Below are positions 23,024-32,900 of a DNA stretch of 64,000 nt, piece after piece. A program made the translations under genes and the position numbers. A model generated the notes under the pieces. The model made no database searches. It was not told the DNA's origin and saw only the letters and a list, made by a program, of their open reading frames with translations. Positions within the stretch are counted from its first letter, which is position 1. Each line of letters begins with the position of its first letter. The stretch comes from Hawksworthiomyces lignivorus (taxonomy: Eukaryota > Ascomycota > Sordariomycetes > Ophiostomatales > Ophiostomataceae): positions 188,097 through 252,096 of the forward strand of contig NTMA01000059.1 of the NCBI GenBank assembly GCA_002917075.1, in the 5' to 3' direction.

Positions 23024-24586
23024 ATGGATCCTAATTTTGGCACTAGGGAAGAGGATTGGCCAGAGGTCGATGTTGATTCCGATACCGAAGAAGGCGCCGA
23101 AGCCATACAGCGCGCTGAGGCCGCTCAACTGGCAACTATTGAGCGCTCTATCCAGCATCGACATCAGCTGCAATCGGACACAAGCTCCAGTTCCGTTCTT
23201 CCGGCCCTTTATGCCAAGGCACAGGATCACCAAGACCAGCTAACAGAGGACGAACGCAGACTTCTGCTTAGTCACGGTGGTGTTGTTGGGAAAGCGTTGG
23301 CATATCCTGATTCCCTGACAGCTGACGAGATGCACCAGGTGCTTCTCTGGCCGGCACCGGATATTGTACGTGCCAATATCCAGCGCGTCACGGGCGGGAT
23401 GCTCAGCACGCCTAGAGAACTTTACACCAAGGCCAAAAATGCAATGGACCACGGCCAGTTGGCGACAACACTGAGCAGCGATGAGATTGCGCTGTTGGCG
23501 AAAAGCTTTTACGACGAAGACAACATGGATTTTCTGACAGGGGAAAGAATGGCGACCATGGGTACGCCAGGACTCGAGCATGCAATGACCATAGTATCAA
23601 ATCGGCTAGGATTAGATGTTTCTGTTTTCCAGGCTGCCGCGTTGCACCTATCGCTGCAGATGCGACAGCGACAGATGCAGCAGATGGAGCAGATGCAACT
23701 GATGCAAACGGTGGGGGTACAGAATTATCCCAGCTTCGGTTTTGCTACAGCTGAGCCGTTTCCGAGAGCAGATTACAGATCCGCTGCTTCGGTAGTTCCA
23801 CAAGATCAGCCCCAGCGTGGGCAGCAGGATCCGAAAATCATCATCGCCGCCATGACCTCTCTCCACCATCAGCACGAGCTAGGACGCGTAAGCGACGAAG
23901 AGGTCGCCGCCCTCAACAGAGAATATATCGCCGCTCTCCAAAGTGCATCCTCTCTCCCTTCCCAGTCCTACGCTGCCCCTCCTCTGACTGCGCCTTCTGG
24001 CCTCCCGCCCGCACCAGCATTCTCGCCCATGGTGTTACCTGCGGCGCCTCCAGAGCCTCCTTCGCGCTCTGATATCTTTGGTTCTGGCCCGTGGCCACTC
24101 GCTGCCCAGCCGAGCGCTCCGATCGACCTCTTCAAATCTGACAACACGCAGCTCTCGGGTTATAGCGTAATGCCGGCGTGGTCCGCTCTCCCCGAAGACC
24201 AAAAGGAAGCCTACCGCGTCCGATCTGAGACGCTTCGTCGCGAGGTCTGGGCTGAGCACGAGGCGGCTATGGCCGAGGGCACATCACTCTTTGTCCCCTC
24301 TCCCAGGTTCGAAGCGGGGGCAGAGAGACCGCCGCGCTCAACAAAACTAGCAGCGATCGAGAGAGAGAGAGAGAGGGTTCTGGGGATGCCGACAATGCCG
24401 ACGATTATTACGGGGCTCAAGATGTTTCGCGATGAGCTAGGGGATGGGGTGGAATTTCAAGAGGCCTTGAGCCGATGGGATGCATTGGCTGAAGGGCAGA
24501 GGCAAGAGTACGAGGCAAGGGCAGCGCGAGCAAATGCCGCCGCTAGGGCCGTATACCGGCAGGCGAGAGCAAGACCGTCTAGGTGA
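23024..24586 (+). CDS. Uncharacterised protein with HMG-box-like C-terminal motifs
   Basis: Intronless 520-residue protein that I do not recognise as a named family. The N-terminus is acidic (EEDWPEVDVDSDTEEGAE). The middle has a Gln/Met-rich helix (residues about 210-230, MQQMEQMQLMQ) and a Pro/Ser-rich stretch (about 310-370). The C-terminal quarter carries two segments of the form W-x-x-L-x-E-x-Q/K-x-x-Y: WSALPEDQKEAYRVRSE near 390 and RWDALAEGQRQEYEARA near 487. The second follows a KMFRDEL motif, which is how the last two helices of an HMG box look. Binding to DNA is therefore a reasonable guess, not a finding. ATG 23024 is the first in the frame. It converges on the chitinase gene with only 206 bp between them. 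Confidence 0.6.
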   Translation: MDPNFGTREEDWPEVDVDSDTEEGAEAIQRAEAAQLATIERSIQHRHQLQSDTSSSSVLPALYAKAQDHQDQLTEDERRLLLSHGGVVGKALAYPDSLTADEMHQVLLWPAPDIVRANIQRVTGGMLSTPRELYTKAKNAMDHGQLATTLSSDEIALLAKSFYDEDNMDFLTGERMATMGTPGLEHAMTIVSNRLGLDVSVFQAAALHLSLQMRQRQMQQMEQMQLMQTVGVQNYPSFGFATAEPFPRADYRSAASVVPQDQPQRGQQDPKIIIAAMTSLHHQHELGRVSDEEVAALNREYIAALQSASSLPSQSYAAPPLTAPSGLPPAPAFSPMVLPAAPPEPPSRSDIFGSGPWPLAAQPSAPIDLFKSDNTQLSGYSVMPAWSALPEDQKEAYRVRSETLRREVWAEHEAAMAEGTSLFVPSPRFEAGAERPPRSTKLAAIERERERVLGMPTMPTIITGLKMFRDELGDGVEFQEALSRWDALAEGQRQEYEARAARANAAARAVYRQARARPSR

Positions 24587-24645
24587 ACCGGGAAGAGAGA
24601 AATAACGCACAGCAGAGCAGAGCCTTGGTAAATTTTATTGTGATA

Positions 24646-24684
24646 CTATCTATCTATCTATCTATATATATATATATATATATA
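24646..24684. repeat. (TATC)n/(TA)n microsatellite
   Basis: Several TATC units merge into a pure TA run, in the short gap between the convergent HMG-like and chitinase genes. It probably lies in one or both 3' UTRs. Confidence 0.9.
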
Positions 24685-24792
24685 CACGGATGACCGCGGA
24701 AACGACTCGGCAGATGGCAATACAAGATCCTTTATGAGGCCTCTCTTTCGACAACGCAAGAGAATGCAAGCATAGCCGTATCGTTGGATGTC

Positions 24793-27700
24793 TCAATCAA
24801 GATCGTCAAAGATACTGGAGTCAAAAACGATCTTTTGACCCTGCACGACGGCGCGGGTGTGCGAGTCGATGAGCCACACGGCCGCCATGCAGTACGCACA
24901 CACATTCCAGTTCGGAGCACATCCCAGCAGCGCGTTGTGCCAGGTGGTATAAAGATCAGCAAGGTGGTTCAGGACCCACACGCGCGTGTGGGTGGAGACG
25001 CGTAGGAAGTGCGCTTCCATGTACTCGTTCCAGCGGCGCTGCCACTGTTTGTGGATGTTGATGCTGAATTGGGTCTCGTACGAAACTTCAAAAGCGGCGA
25101 GCTCGTCCATGACGTGGCGGTAAGCGGTGGCGTGGCGGTTCTTGACATTGACATCGTCGTAGTAGTCAAATACGGCCATAATGGTCTGGATGTAGGACAG
25201 GGCGCGCTGAAGACTAGCAGGAATGGGCGCGATGCAATATGCCAGCCATGTGTCATCTCCGACGGGGGGTTCCAGCTTATAGATGTTGGTCTTCATTAGG
25301 TTGAGGCTCGAGTCGCAGACAACGAGGCCAGTTCGGTCCTCCATGGAGCCCAGCCGCAGCAAGCAGGTGTCGGCAGGCGTGAGGGCGGTGTGAGAGTTCC
25401 AGGCGGGGAAATTGTGCGCAAACATCTGGACCTGGTGCAAGCTGACGGCGCCAAAGAAATAGCCGGGCAGGTTACTGGGAGGCCCGAGGCCGCCAAGACC
25501 GCCGTCGAGCGAGGCAGTCATATACCGGCCAATGGTATTGAGCTCGAGAATATGCTCGGAGACCCAGATGCCGTTTACCTCGATCTTGCTTGCCCGGGTC
25601 TTGAGGGTGTAGTCTTGCGGCCCACAGCCGGTGGACTTAACGACGTAGCGGGACGGATCGTCATTGAGAAGGATAAGGTCGTCGCCCTGATTGCCATTAG
25701 GGTACTGTGACGACTCGATAATATCATTGGGCCACTGGCTGAGCGGGTAGCGCGACGATTTGACCGTGTATATGCGCGATCCGCCCATCTGGTACGAATC
25801 GCGCTCCTCGAGTTTTTCGGCCGTCCTCGCAGTCGCGTTTTTCCAGCGGTTACGGCGGGCCAGCGCCTCGGCGTAACGCGGGGACGCGGCATCGGCCCCG
25901 GAGACGGTCAGGTTGAAGTACGCCAGTCGGTCCTCTCGTTTGGAGAGATCGAAACCCAACAACCGCGCACGGCACCGGAAGCTCTGTTCGCAATTTTCTG
26001 CATCATGACGACGCGACATGGCCTTGAACGCATCCGCCGCCCCGGCGGCGGATGCGGCGTCGTCGGCGGTCTTGACCTTGAGATGGAAGTGGCGAAGATC
26101 CTCCAAGCCTTTCACCCAGTCTTCGCCTGGGCGAAGACTAGTGGACTCGGTATCCCACGGCTGCTGGGGCGGATCATCGGCCTGGGCAGTCTCTTCTTCG
26201 TCCTCCTCGTCGGAGTGACCTCTGATCTCGTCCTTAACTGGAATAACAGGATTCGGCGCATCGCGGCTGTGCAATCGGTTTTGCACACCGAGGTAGTCCG
26301 GCTCGATATCTTCAGAGCCTCCGTCGTCAGGATCGTACCGGATGTTGAGGCTGGCATCCCAGATCCACTCCACAGGGCAGATCCACACTTGCTTAGAGGG
26401 TGGCTTCTTTTTTGTGTTGAGATCTTTGGCGGAATTGAGAAGGCCCTCAGCAATGTCGGTCTGGACGGGTGCGGATGAGGCGGTGCTGAAGGCGAAACCA
26501 ACGGGCTGAGACTGGACTGCGGAAGCAGGAATGCCGTACATGCCGACCTGGTTGACTGCAAGATTCCAGTCGTTAACGTACCTCTGCTGGATGCCGACAT
26601 CCGGTGACCCGAGCATGTTCATGGTGCCGAGCAGGGCAACTTTGCAGTCGGTAGCGTAGTTGATGGACTCACGCTTCTGGAGAGAGCCCTTGTCGATGTC
26701 GCCCCAAAGGCATTGATCTGGATTCTTGAGTACGTTCTCGAGAGCCAGCACGTAGCCGTGGTGGACTTCGTCGCTGTTGTTGGCCTCGGTGAGGAACTGC
26801 GGCTCGCAGCAGATTGCGTTAGCGCCGCCCTTGCAGTTCTCGTAGACCTTGGGCTCCTCAATGGCCAGACGGATGGTGCCGGCTGGGCAGTAAGCCTGAC
26901 AAAAGTTGCCATCCTTGCGCTCGGCAGACACCATGTTACAGCGAAGCCACTGCCTGTTAAGCTTGGGCACCTGGCAGCACAGCGGGCGGAACTGGTCATT
27001 CTTGCCGATGTCAGGGTTGCGGCAATGCGTGGCGCCGCTCCCCCAGATGCTCTCGAGCTGGTAGAATGGGCGGTCGCTGTCCTTGAGCTGGCAGGCTTCA
27101 CTGCGGCTAACGTTGGGATCGTTGGCGACGGCGCCGGCTGCATCACATGAGCCGGGTGCCGTGCCGTACCACTTGCAGACGTCGTAGCCCAACATGGAGT
27201 CGAGGGCGGCCCCGCTGTCGGTCTCAGTCTGACAGCAGGCGATCTGAGCCTTGCCGTTGTTGCAGGCGACCTGCGTGGAGCCAATCTCGCGCTGCTGGTC
27301 GGAGGGGGCCACGATCTTCTCACTGCCGGCCGGGCACGCGCCGTGCTTGCCGCACTTGCCGTTGGCGAAGTCGAACCAGCCGCACTTGGGGATGGCTTTG
27401 GCACTAGGGCAGCAGAAATGGCGAAGTGTGCCGCCCTGGCAGTGGTAGCTGTCCTGCATCACCTCGTTCTTGTGGCTATCAGAATCGAGGCGCGGCACGG
27501 CGGTGTAGCCGCGGTCGCAACCGGCGCCGCAGTTGGACCAGTAGCACTGATTGCGGACGATGTTGGGCGATGGTTCATCGACGTTGCTGGAGTCGTGCGA
27601 GACGGTCACAGCCTTGAGCGACTTGTATCGTGTGGCCGACTGCAACTGCACGGAGTACCGCGTATCAAACAGCCCCGAGACGCGCCTCTCGTCTGCCCTC

Positions 27701-29241
27701 TTGGCCACAGCAGCAGTCACGGCAGACAACTTGTCCGGGTAGTCCTGACTGACAGCCCAGACCATGACGCCGCCGAGGCACATCTTGCGAGCAGCGTCGA
27801 TCTTGAGCTGGAACGTGTCCTGGTCATCGTAGGTGATCCACTTGCGGCCGATGACGGCAATCTTGACCATGGCTTTCTTGTCGAGAGTGGGCGTGACGCC
27901 GGCAGCACGGATCTGGTCGGTCAGCTCGGCGTTGGTGAGCGTGCCACCGACATCGTCCTTGCTGCAGGGCCCAGCCTCACCGACCGCATCGAACATGCAC
28001 TGTGCCTTAGTGCAACTCTTGTCGGCGGCGAGGAAGGTACGCGAGTAGAAGGCCAGGCCGAGTGTGACCTTAGCAGGGCTGATGTCGTTGCGCCAGAACA
28101 GGTCCAGATACTCAGTAATCTCTGTCATATTGGTGTGGGAGTTAAGGTAGGCCCCGAGCCACTTGTTGCCCTTGTCCCAGAGGCCGTGCAGGTCGTAGGA
28201 CATGACGTTGAAGAAGTCGACCCGCTTCTCGAGCTCGACAATGTCAAAGTTCTGTAGGTACCAAAAGGACACGGGCAGTGTGATAGAAACGCCATTGCGG
28301 CCGCCGCTCCCAGCATCGAGGGCGGCTCTGAGGTTCTTGAGGAACTTGGGAAAGTTGCTAAAGTCTTCTTTTCTGCCGCCGCGGTCGGCATCGACGGGAT
28401 ATTCCCAGTCGATGTCGACGCCGTCAAAGTCGTAGGTGCTCATGAAACTGATTAGAGACGCGAAGAAGATCTTCTGCTTGGCCTCGTCGGCCGCCAGCTC
28501 AGAAAATGTGCGGAAGGTCGGGCCTTCGTCGTTGAACGTCCACCCGCCAATGGCGATGAAGACCTTGAGTGCAGAGTCGGATTTCTTCAGCGCGGTCAGC
28601 CGCGAGTAGAGAGCAACGTCCTCGGCCTGGGCCGGTACGATGCGGTACGACTGGGGGTCGATGCCAGCAAAGGCGAAATTGAGGTGCGTGTACACGCCCA
28701 GGGGAACGTCTTCGGGCATGTAGGCCTGGCAGCTGCGGCGAGCGGCCCAGCCCTCATAGTATCCGACAACACGTTTAACAGGCATGGTGTTGTCAACGGC
28801 GCACGAGGGCCTGCGGACCTTTTTATCGCCGCAAAATTCGGCAGTGGCGCCGCAGTAGCCATACTTGGAGCAGCACACATTTAGCGGGCACTTCTTCAGC
28901 TGCACGTAGTCGGCACCGAAGTTGCCTGGATCACACTGGGAAGTGGCATTACAGCCAGCAACGCAATTCTCAGGCGAGCAGAAGTCTTTTCCGAAGCCAC
29001 AGAAGCCAAACTTGGAGCAGCATGTTCCGTCAGCACACGGGTTGTTAGCATCGCATCCTAGTTTGTAGTCGCAGGTGCTGAGGCAGCCGTCACCGCAGTG
29101 CGCTTTGTCCGTGCCACAGAAACCAAACTTAGAGCAGCAGCCTGTTGCGCACTTTTTCGTGGCGCTACATTCCTGAGCCGTCGCCGGGAGCACGGCCAAG
29201 AAAAAGGCAAGGAGAAAAAAATGATACGTGACGGAACGCAT
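24793..29241 (-). CDS. Secreted killer-toxin-like GH18 chitinase (subgroup C)
   Basis: Intronless, 1482 residues. ATG 29241 starts a clear signal peptide (hydrophobic FFLLAFFLAVLPATA, cleavage near residue 22); the frame runs 65 codons further upstream but without signal character. Order: cysteine-rich CBM18/hevein-like chitin-binding modules (about 24-58, 60-97 and 110-140); GH18 catalytic domain (about 156-510) with the active-site motif DGVDIDWE at 273-280, glutamate 280 being the acid; KR at 514-515 as a possible Kex2 site; cysteine-rich region (about 560-900); acidic linker; and an unassigned C-terminal half with further KR pairs. This layout is that of fungal subgroup-C chitinases related to the alpha/beta subunit of yeast killer toxin. 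In that family the enzyme cuts chitin and may permeabilise foreign cell walls. No gamma-toxin-like gene is seen beside it. It shares an upstream region with the GH55 gene. Confidence 0.9.
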   Translation of the reverse strand: MRSVTYHFFLLAFFLAVLPATAQECSATKKCATGCCSKFGFCGTDKAHCGDGCLSTCDYKLGCDANNPCADGTCCSKFGFCGFGKDFCSPENCVAGCNATSQCDPGNFGADYVQLKKCPLNVCCSKYGYCGATAEFCGDKKVRRPSCAVDNTMPVKRVVGYYEGWAARRSCQAYMPEDVPLGVYTHLNFAFAGIDPQSYRIVPAQAEDVALYSRLTALKKSDSALKVFIAIGGWTFNDEGPTFRTFSELAADEAKQKIFFASLISFMSTYDFDGVDIDWEYPVDADRGGRKEDFSNFPKFLKNLRAALDAGSGGRNGVSITLPVSFWYLQNFDIVELEKRVDFFNVMSYDLHGLWDKGNKWLGAYLNSHTNMTEITEYLDLFWRNDISPAKVTLGLAFYSRTFLAADKSCTKAQCMFDAVGEAGPCSKDDVGGTLTNAELTDQIRAAGVTPTLDKKAMVKIAVIGRKWITYDDQDTFQLKIDAARKMCLGGVMVWAVSQDYPDKLSAVTAAVAKRADERRVSGLFDTRYSVQLQSATRYKSLKAVTVSHDSSNVDEPSPNIVRNQCYWSNCGAGCDRGYTAVPRLDSDSHKNEVMQDSYHCQGGTLRHFCCPSAKAIPKCGWFDFANGKCGKHGACPAGSEKIVAPSDQQREIGSTQVACNNGKAQIACCQTETDSGAALDSMLGYDVCKWYGTAPGSCDAAGAVANDPNVSRSEACQLKDSDRPFYQLESIWGSGATHCRNPDIGKNDQFRPLCCQVPKLNRQWLRCNMVSAERKDGNFCQAYCPAGTIRLAIEEPKVYENCKGGANAICCEPQFLTEANNSDEVHHGYVLALENVLKNPDQCLWGDIDKGSLQKRESINYATDCKVALLGTMNMLGSPDVGIQQRYVNDWNLAVNQVGMYGIPASAVQSQPVGFAFSTASSAPVQTDIAEGLLNSAKDLNTKKKPPSKQVWICPVEWIWDASLNIRYDPDDGGSEDIEPDYLGVQNRLHSRDAPNPVIPVKDEIRGHSDEEDEEETAQADDPPQQPWDTESTSLRPGEDWVKGLEDLRHFHLKVKTADDAASAAGAADAFKAMSRRHDAENCEQSFRCRARLLGFDLSKREDRLAYFNLTVSGADAASPRYAEALARRNRWKNATARTAEKLEERDSYQMGGSRIYTVKSSRYPLSQWPNDIIESSQYPNGNQGDDLILLNDDPSRYVVKSTGCGPQDYTLKTRASKIEVNGIWVSEHILELNTIGRYMTASLDGGLGGLGPPSNLPGYFFGAVSLHQVQMFAHNFPAWNSHTALTPADTCLLRLGSMEDRTGLVVCDSSLNLMKTNIYKLEPPVGDDTWLAYCIAPIPASLQRALSYIQTIMAVFDYYDDVNVKNRHATAYRHVMDELAAFEVSYETQFSINIHKQWQRRWNEYMEAHFLRVSTHTRVWVLNHLADLYTTWHNALLGCAPNWNVCAYCMAAVWLIDSHTRAVVQGQKIVFDSSIFDDLD

Positions 29242-29959
29242 TGTCGGTGCGAACCAGCTATGAAAGAAGAGGCAAAAGTTTGGTGGTTGAATCGTCTCAA
29301 GCTGGCTGCGGCGAGCGCAAGCGGGCGTTGGGGTTATGATGCTTTCTCTCCATGTTGAACTCGGTTCTGGGCGACAGGTAAAGGGGGCATCTTCCAAGTT
29401 ACGTAAAGATGAGTTCACACAACCCAGGGCTGCCAAGACGAGAGCTTTGATATTCTATGTGCGAAAAGAGAAGCTTTTTAACATCTCGGCTTACTTAGAC
29501 CCGCTGCCAAGGCCGGCTAGGCCCCGGGAGGTAGGCGGGAAGACATCTCATCTCCCGGAACCCACGATTTGTCGAAGACTTCCGAAACGATGACTTCATC
29601 TAGGTTTAAAAATAAAAAGTAAAATGGATTAAAGAAAAAGATGCGGACCTGCGCGGTCCGACTGAAAAAAAAAAAAAAAAAAAAACTTTGCATAGTGGAT
29701 AATGCTTAGGTTTCTCCGAGACTGGGGTTTAGATATTGTCATTAATGGACAAGGATGTGGTCCTGTAGTCCTTGGCGCTCCCGTCTTCATATGTGTTGCT
29801 CTGTAGCAGCATCTGCGTCCGCTCCCATTTTTGTTTTGTTCTGTCTTGGCTGTTTTGTTTTTCTCCTCCTATATTTTAGGATCTAGATATTTTATCGTTG
29901 AGTCTACGGCTTGGTTCTGCTTGGATATTCTCGTTGTCTACGCGATATCACTAGTCGTC
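29242..29959. promoter_or_regulatory. Shared divergent promoter of chitinase and GH55 genes
   Basis: 718 bp separate the two start codons. Visible elements are an inverted repeat CCGGGAG (29524-29530)/CTCCCGG (29552-29558), a perfect palindromic site CGGACC-N5-GGTCCG (29644-29660, i.e. CGG-N11-CCG), and a run of 21 A (29665-29685). CGG-Nx-CCG is the usual site geometry of Zn2Cys6 dimers. Co-regulation of the two wall-degrading genes is inferred. Confidence 0.5.
29665..29685. repeat. Poly-A run (21 A)
   Basis: An uninterrupted A21 run lies directly after the CGG-N11-CCG palindrome in the divergent promoter. Poly(dA:dT) tracts in fungal promoters exclude nucleosomes; that role is inferred here. 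Confidence 0.85.
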
Positions 29960-32900
29960 ATGGCGCCTGCTCATCAAACACTTTTGCTTTTCCTTGGTTT
30001 CTTTCTATATGCCGCTCAACCGCTGCTGGCGTACGCACAAAACCACCATTCTCATGACAAGTTACACCAGCTGCTCCACGACCATCATGCGAGGAGTAAT
30101 GCATCATCTCTAGCAAGCAACGGATCTGCCGCAGATATAATAGCCCAGTTCCAGAAAGCCATGGCGGTGGCTAATCAGGCCATTCTCGATGCGCCCAAGG
30201 AGAACAAGCCCCAGTTGCACAACTCGACCATGCATCGTCGCGAGGGGACCAAGGCACAGCCTTTGGACTACACGGGAGACTTCCACCAGCATGCAAATGG
30301 GACGGTGTTCCGGAGGAGCGCCGTTAACGATACCGCCACATCAATAGCCTCTAAGAGGCAGTCGTATATAGTACCACACGAGGTGGTTGAAGCAGCACGC
30401 ATCCTTGCGGAGGCAAACCCACCACAGCAAACAGACTATGATGCCCTCCTCGCCAACGTCGAGGCGCAGATAGCGCGGCGCAAGCAGCACGTGAACGACA
30501 CAAACAGGATGCCACAAAAACTACAGCGGCCGTCTGGCCTTGTCGAATACGTGCCTGCAGTAGAACTGGCTATCACGGTGCAAAATGGCAGCCAGGTAGC
30601 CGGCCCATTACCCGCAGACGACTACATCGTGGATCCCAACAGCACAGCTACACTCAGCCGGCGAGCAGCGACGACGTTCTGGATGGAGACCATGACGCAG
30701 CGCGGTAGTGCGCCGTACGCCCCAGCGGGCTACAAGGTGTGGCGAAACGTCAAAGACTATGGAGCGTTCGGCGATGGTGTGCACGACGACACGGCGGCAA
30801 TCAACCGCGCCATGTCTGACGGGGGACGGTGCGGCGCAGGATGTCCAGCCAGCACGCGGTTCCCGGCAACAGTGTACTTTCCAGCCGGAAAGTACCTGGT
30901 GAGCAGTCCCATAATCCAATACTACAACACGGAGATGCTCGGCGACCCGCTCAACCGGCCGATTATCCTGGCCGCGGCAAGCTTTGCGGGCTTGGGTGTG
31001 ATCACATCAGACGTGTACGTGGGCGACGACGTGACATGGTACCTGAACCAGAATAACTTCCTACGCAGCGTGCGCAACTTTGTCATGGACATCCGGCCCG
31101 CGCCGCAGTGGGCGTACGTGTGCGCGATTCACTGGCAGGTGGCGCAGGGCACATCGCTGGAGAACATTGCGTTCATCTCTACAAAACCGTCAGAGTACGC
31201 GAACACGACGCACCAAGGCATTTACATGGAGAATGGTAGCGGTGGGTTCATGAGTGACCTGGTGTTTGTGGGCGGCAACTTTGGCGCGTACTTTGGCAAC
31301 CAGCAGTTCACGACAAGCGGGCTGCTCTTCGACAGCTGTCGCACGGGGTTGCAGATCCACTGGGATTGGGGCTGGACGATGCAGGACACAGAGTTCTACA
31401 ACTGTGAGAAGGGCGTTGTCATCGTGGGCGGCGCCGGAGGGCCTTTTAGCACCGGCCAGGGTGTGGGCTCGCTGTCACTGGTCGACGTGCACATGTGGGG
31501 AGTACCAGTGGCTGTCGAGACGTCGTTGTTTGCTGATAACTCGACTGCGCTGCATATCAGCAACGGTGGATTCGTGAACTGCGCCACAATCGTGCGCGAT
31601 AGCCAAGCCAACACCGTGCTCTACCCAGGCAACAGCGCGGGTACCACGAACGTGACATCATGGGGCTTCGGCAAGGTGGCCGACCCGAGCGGCGAGACCG
31701 GCTTTGTCAACGGCGCCGACATGCCAGCCCCCGATTACCCACCGGCGCTGCTTGTCGGCGACAACTTGCACCCGCGCCCCAAGTTCTTTCATCGCACGCG
31801 ACCCAGCTACGCAGATCCAGGCCAGAGTCAGATCTTCGACGTCAAAGCGCTTGGTGCCCGAGGCGACGGCGTCTCCGATGACACCGCTGTACTTCAGCGC
31901 ATCCTCGACGTCGCCGCCAACGTCTCGGGCATCGTGTACGTGCCACACGGTGTCTACATCATCACTGACACGCTTGAGGTGCCCGTGGGCTCGCGTATTA
32001 TTGGCCAGGCCTGGCCGCAGATCATGGCCACCGGCGCCGCTTTCAAAGATATGGCGCACCCGCGCGCGGCCGTACGCGTCGGCACCGTCGGATCCGTCGG
32101 CGTCATGGAGATCCAGTGCATGCTGTTCACAGTGCGCGGGCCCACGGCCGGCGCCGTGCTCGTTGAGTGGAACGTGCATGAGGCCACGCAAGGGTCGGCT
32201 GGGCTCTGGGATTCCCACATCCGCGTCGGCGGTGCCAAGGGTAGTGACCTGCAGGCGGCGCAGTGCCCAAAAACGGCGCAGAACGCGGACTGCATAGCAG
32301 CGTCCATGCTGCTGCACATGACAGAAAAATCATCTGGCTACCTCGAGAACGTGTGGATGTGGGTGGCCGACCACGATATGGAGGACGCCGACCAGATTCA
32401 GATCAACGTCTATGCCGCTCGTGGCATCCTCGTAGAGTCACAGGGCCCAACCTGGCTCTGGGGCACCGCCGCTGAGCACGCCGTGCTGTACCAGTACCAG
32501 CTGTCTGGTGCCAGGAATGTCGTCATGGGTCTCGTGCAGACCGAGGCGCCGTATTTCCAGCCGCAGCCCGCGGCGCCAGCCCCATTTACAAAAGGTCTTG
32601 TGTTCCGTAACGATCCGGCCGGCAACAGTGCCTCTGACACGGCTTGGGCGTTGCGCATGGTCGACTGCTCCAACGTCTACGTCATTAGCGGCGGCCTGTA
32701 CACGTGGTTCCGGAACTACGCGCAGGACTGCGTCAACAGCGGTGTCAACAACTGCCAGCGGCGCACGTTCTATGTCGAGCAGAGCTACGACGTCTGGGTA
32801 TACAACCTCATCACCATAGGTGCCGTCGACATGGCCTCGCCGCTCAATGGCCAACCCGTCGTTGCCGCCCACAACCGAAACGGCTTCGCTTCGTCCATCG

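Noticed and set aside
27343..28257. 304-codon plus-strand frame inside the chitinase
   Set aside because: Antisense shadow of GC-rich coding sequence; the minus strand carries signal peptide and GH18 motifs.
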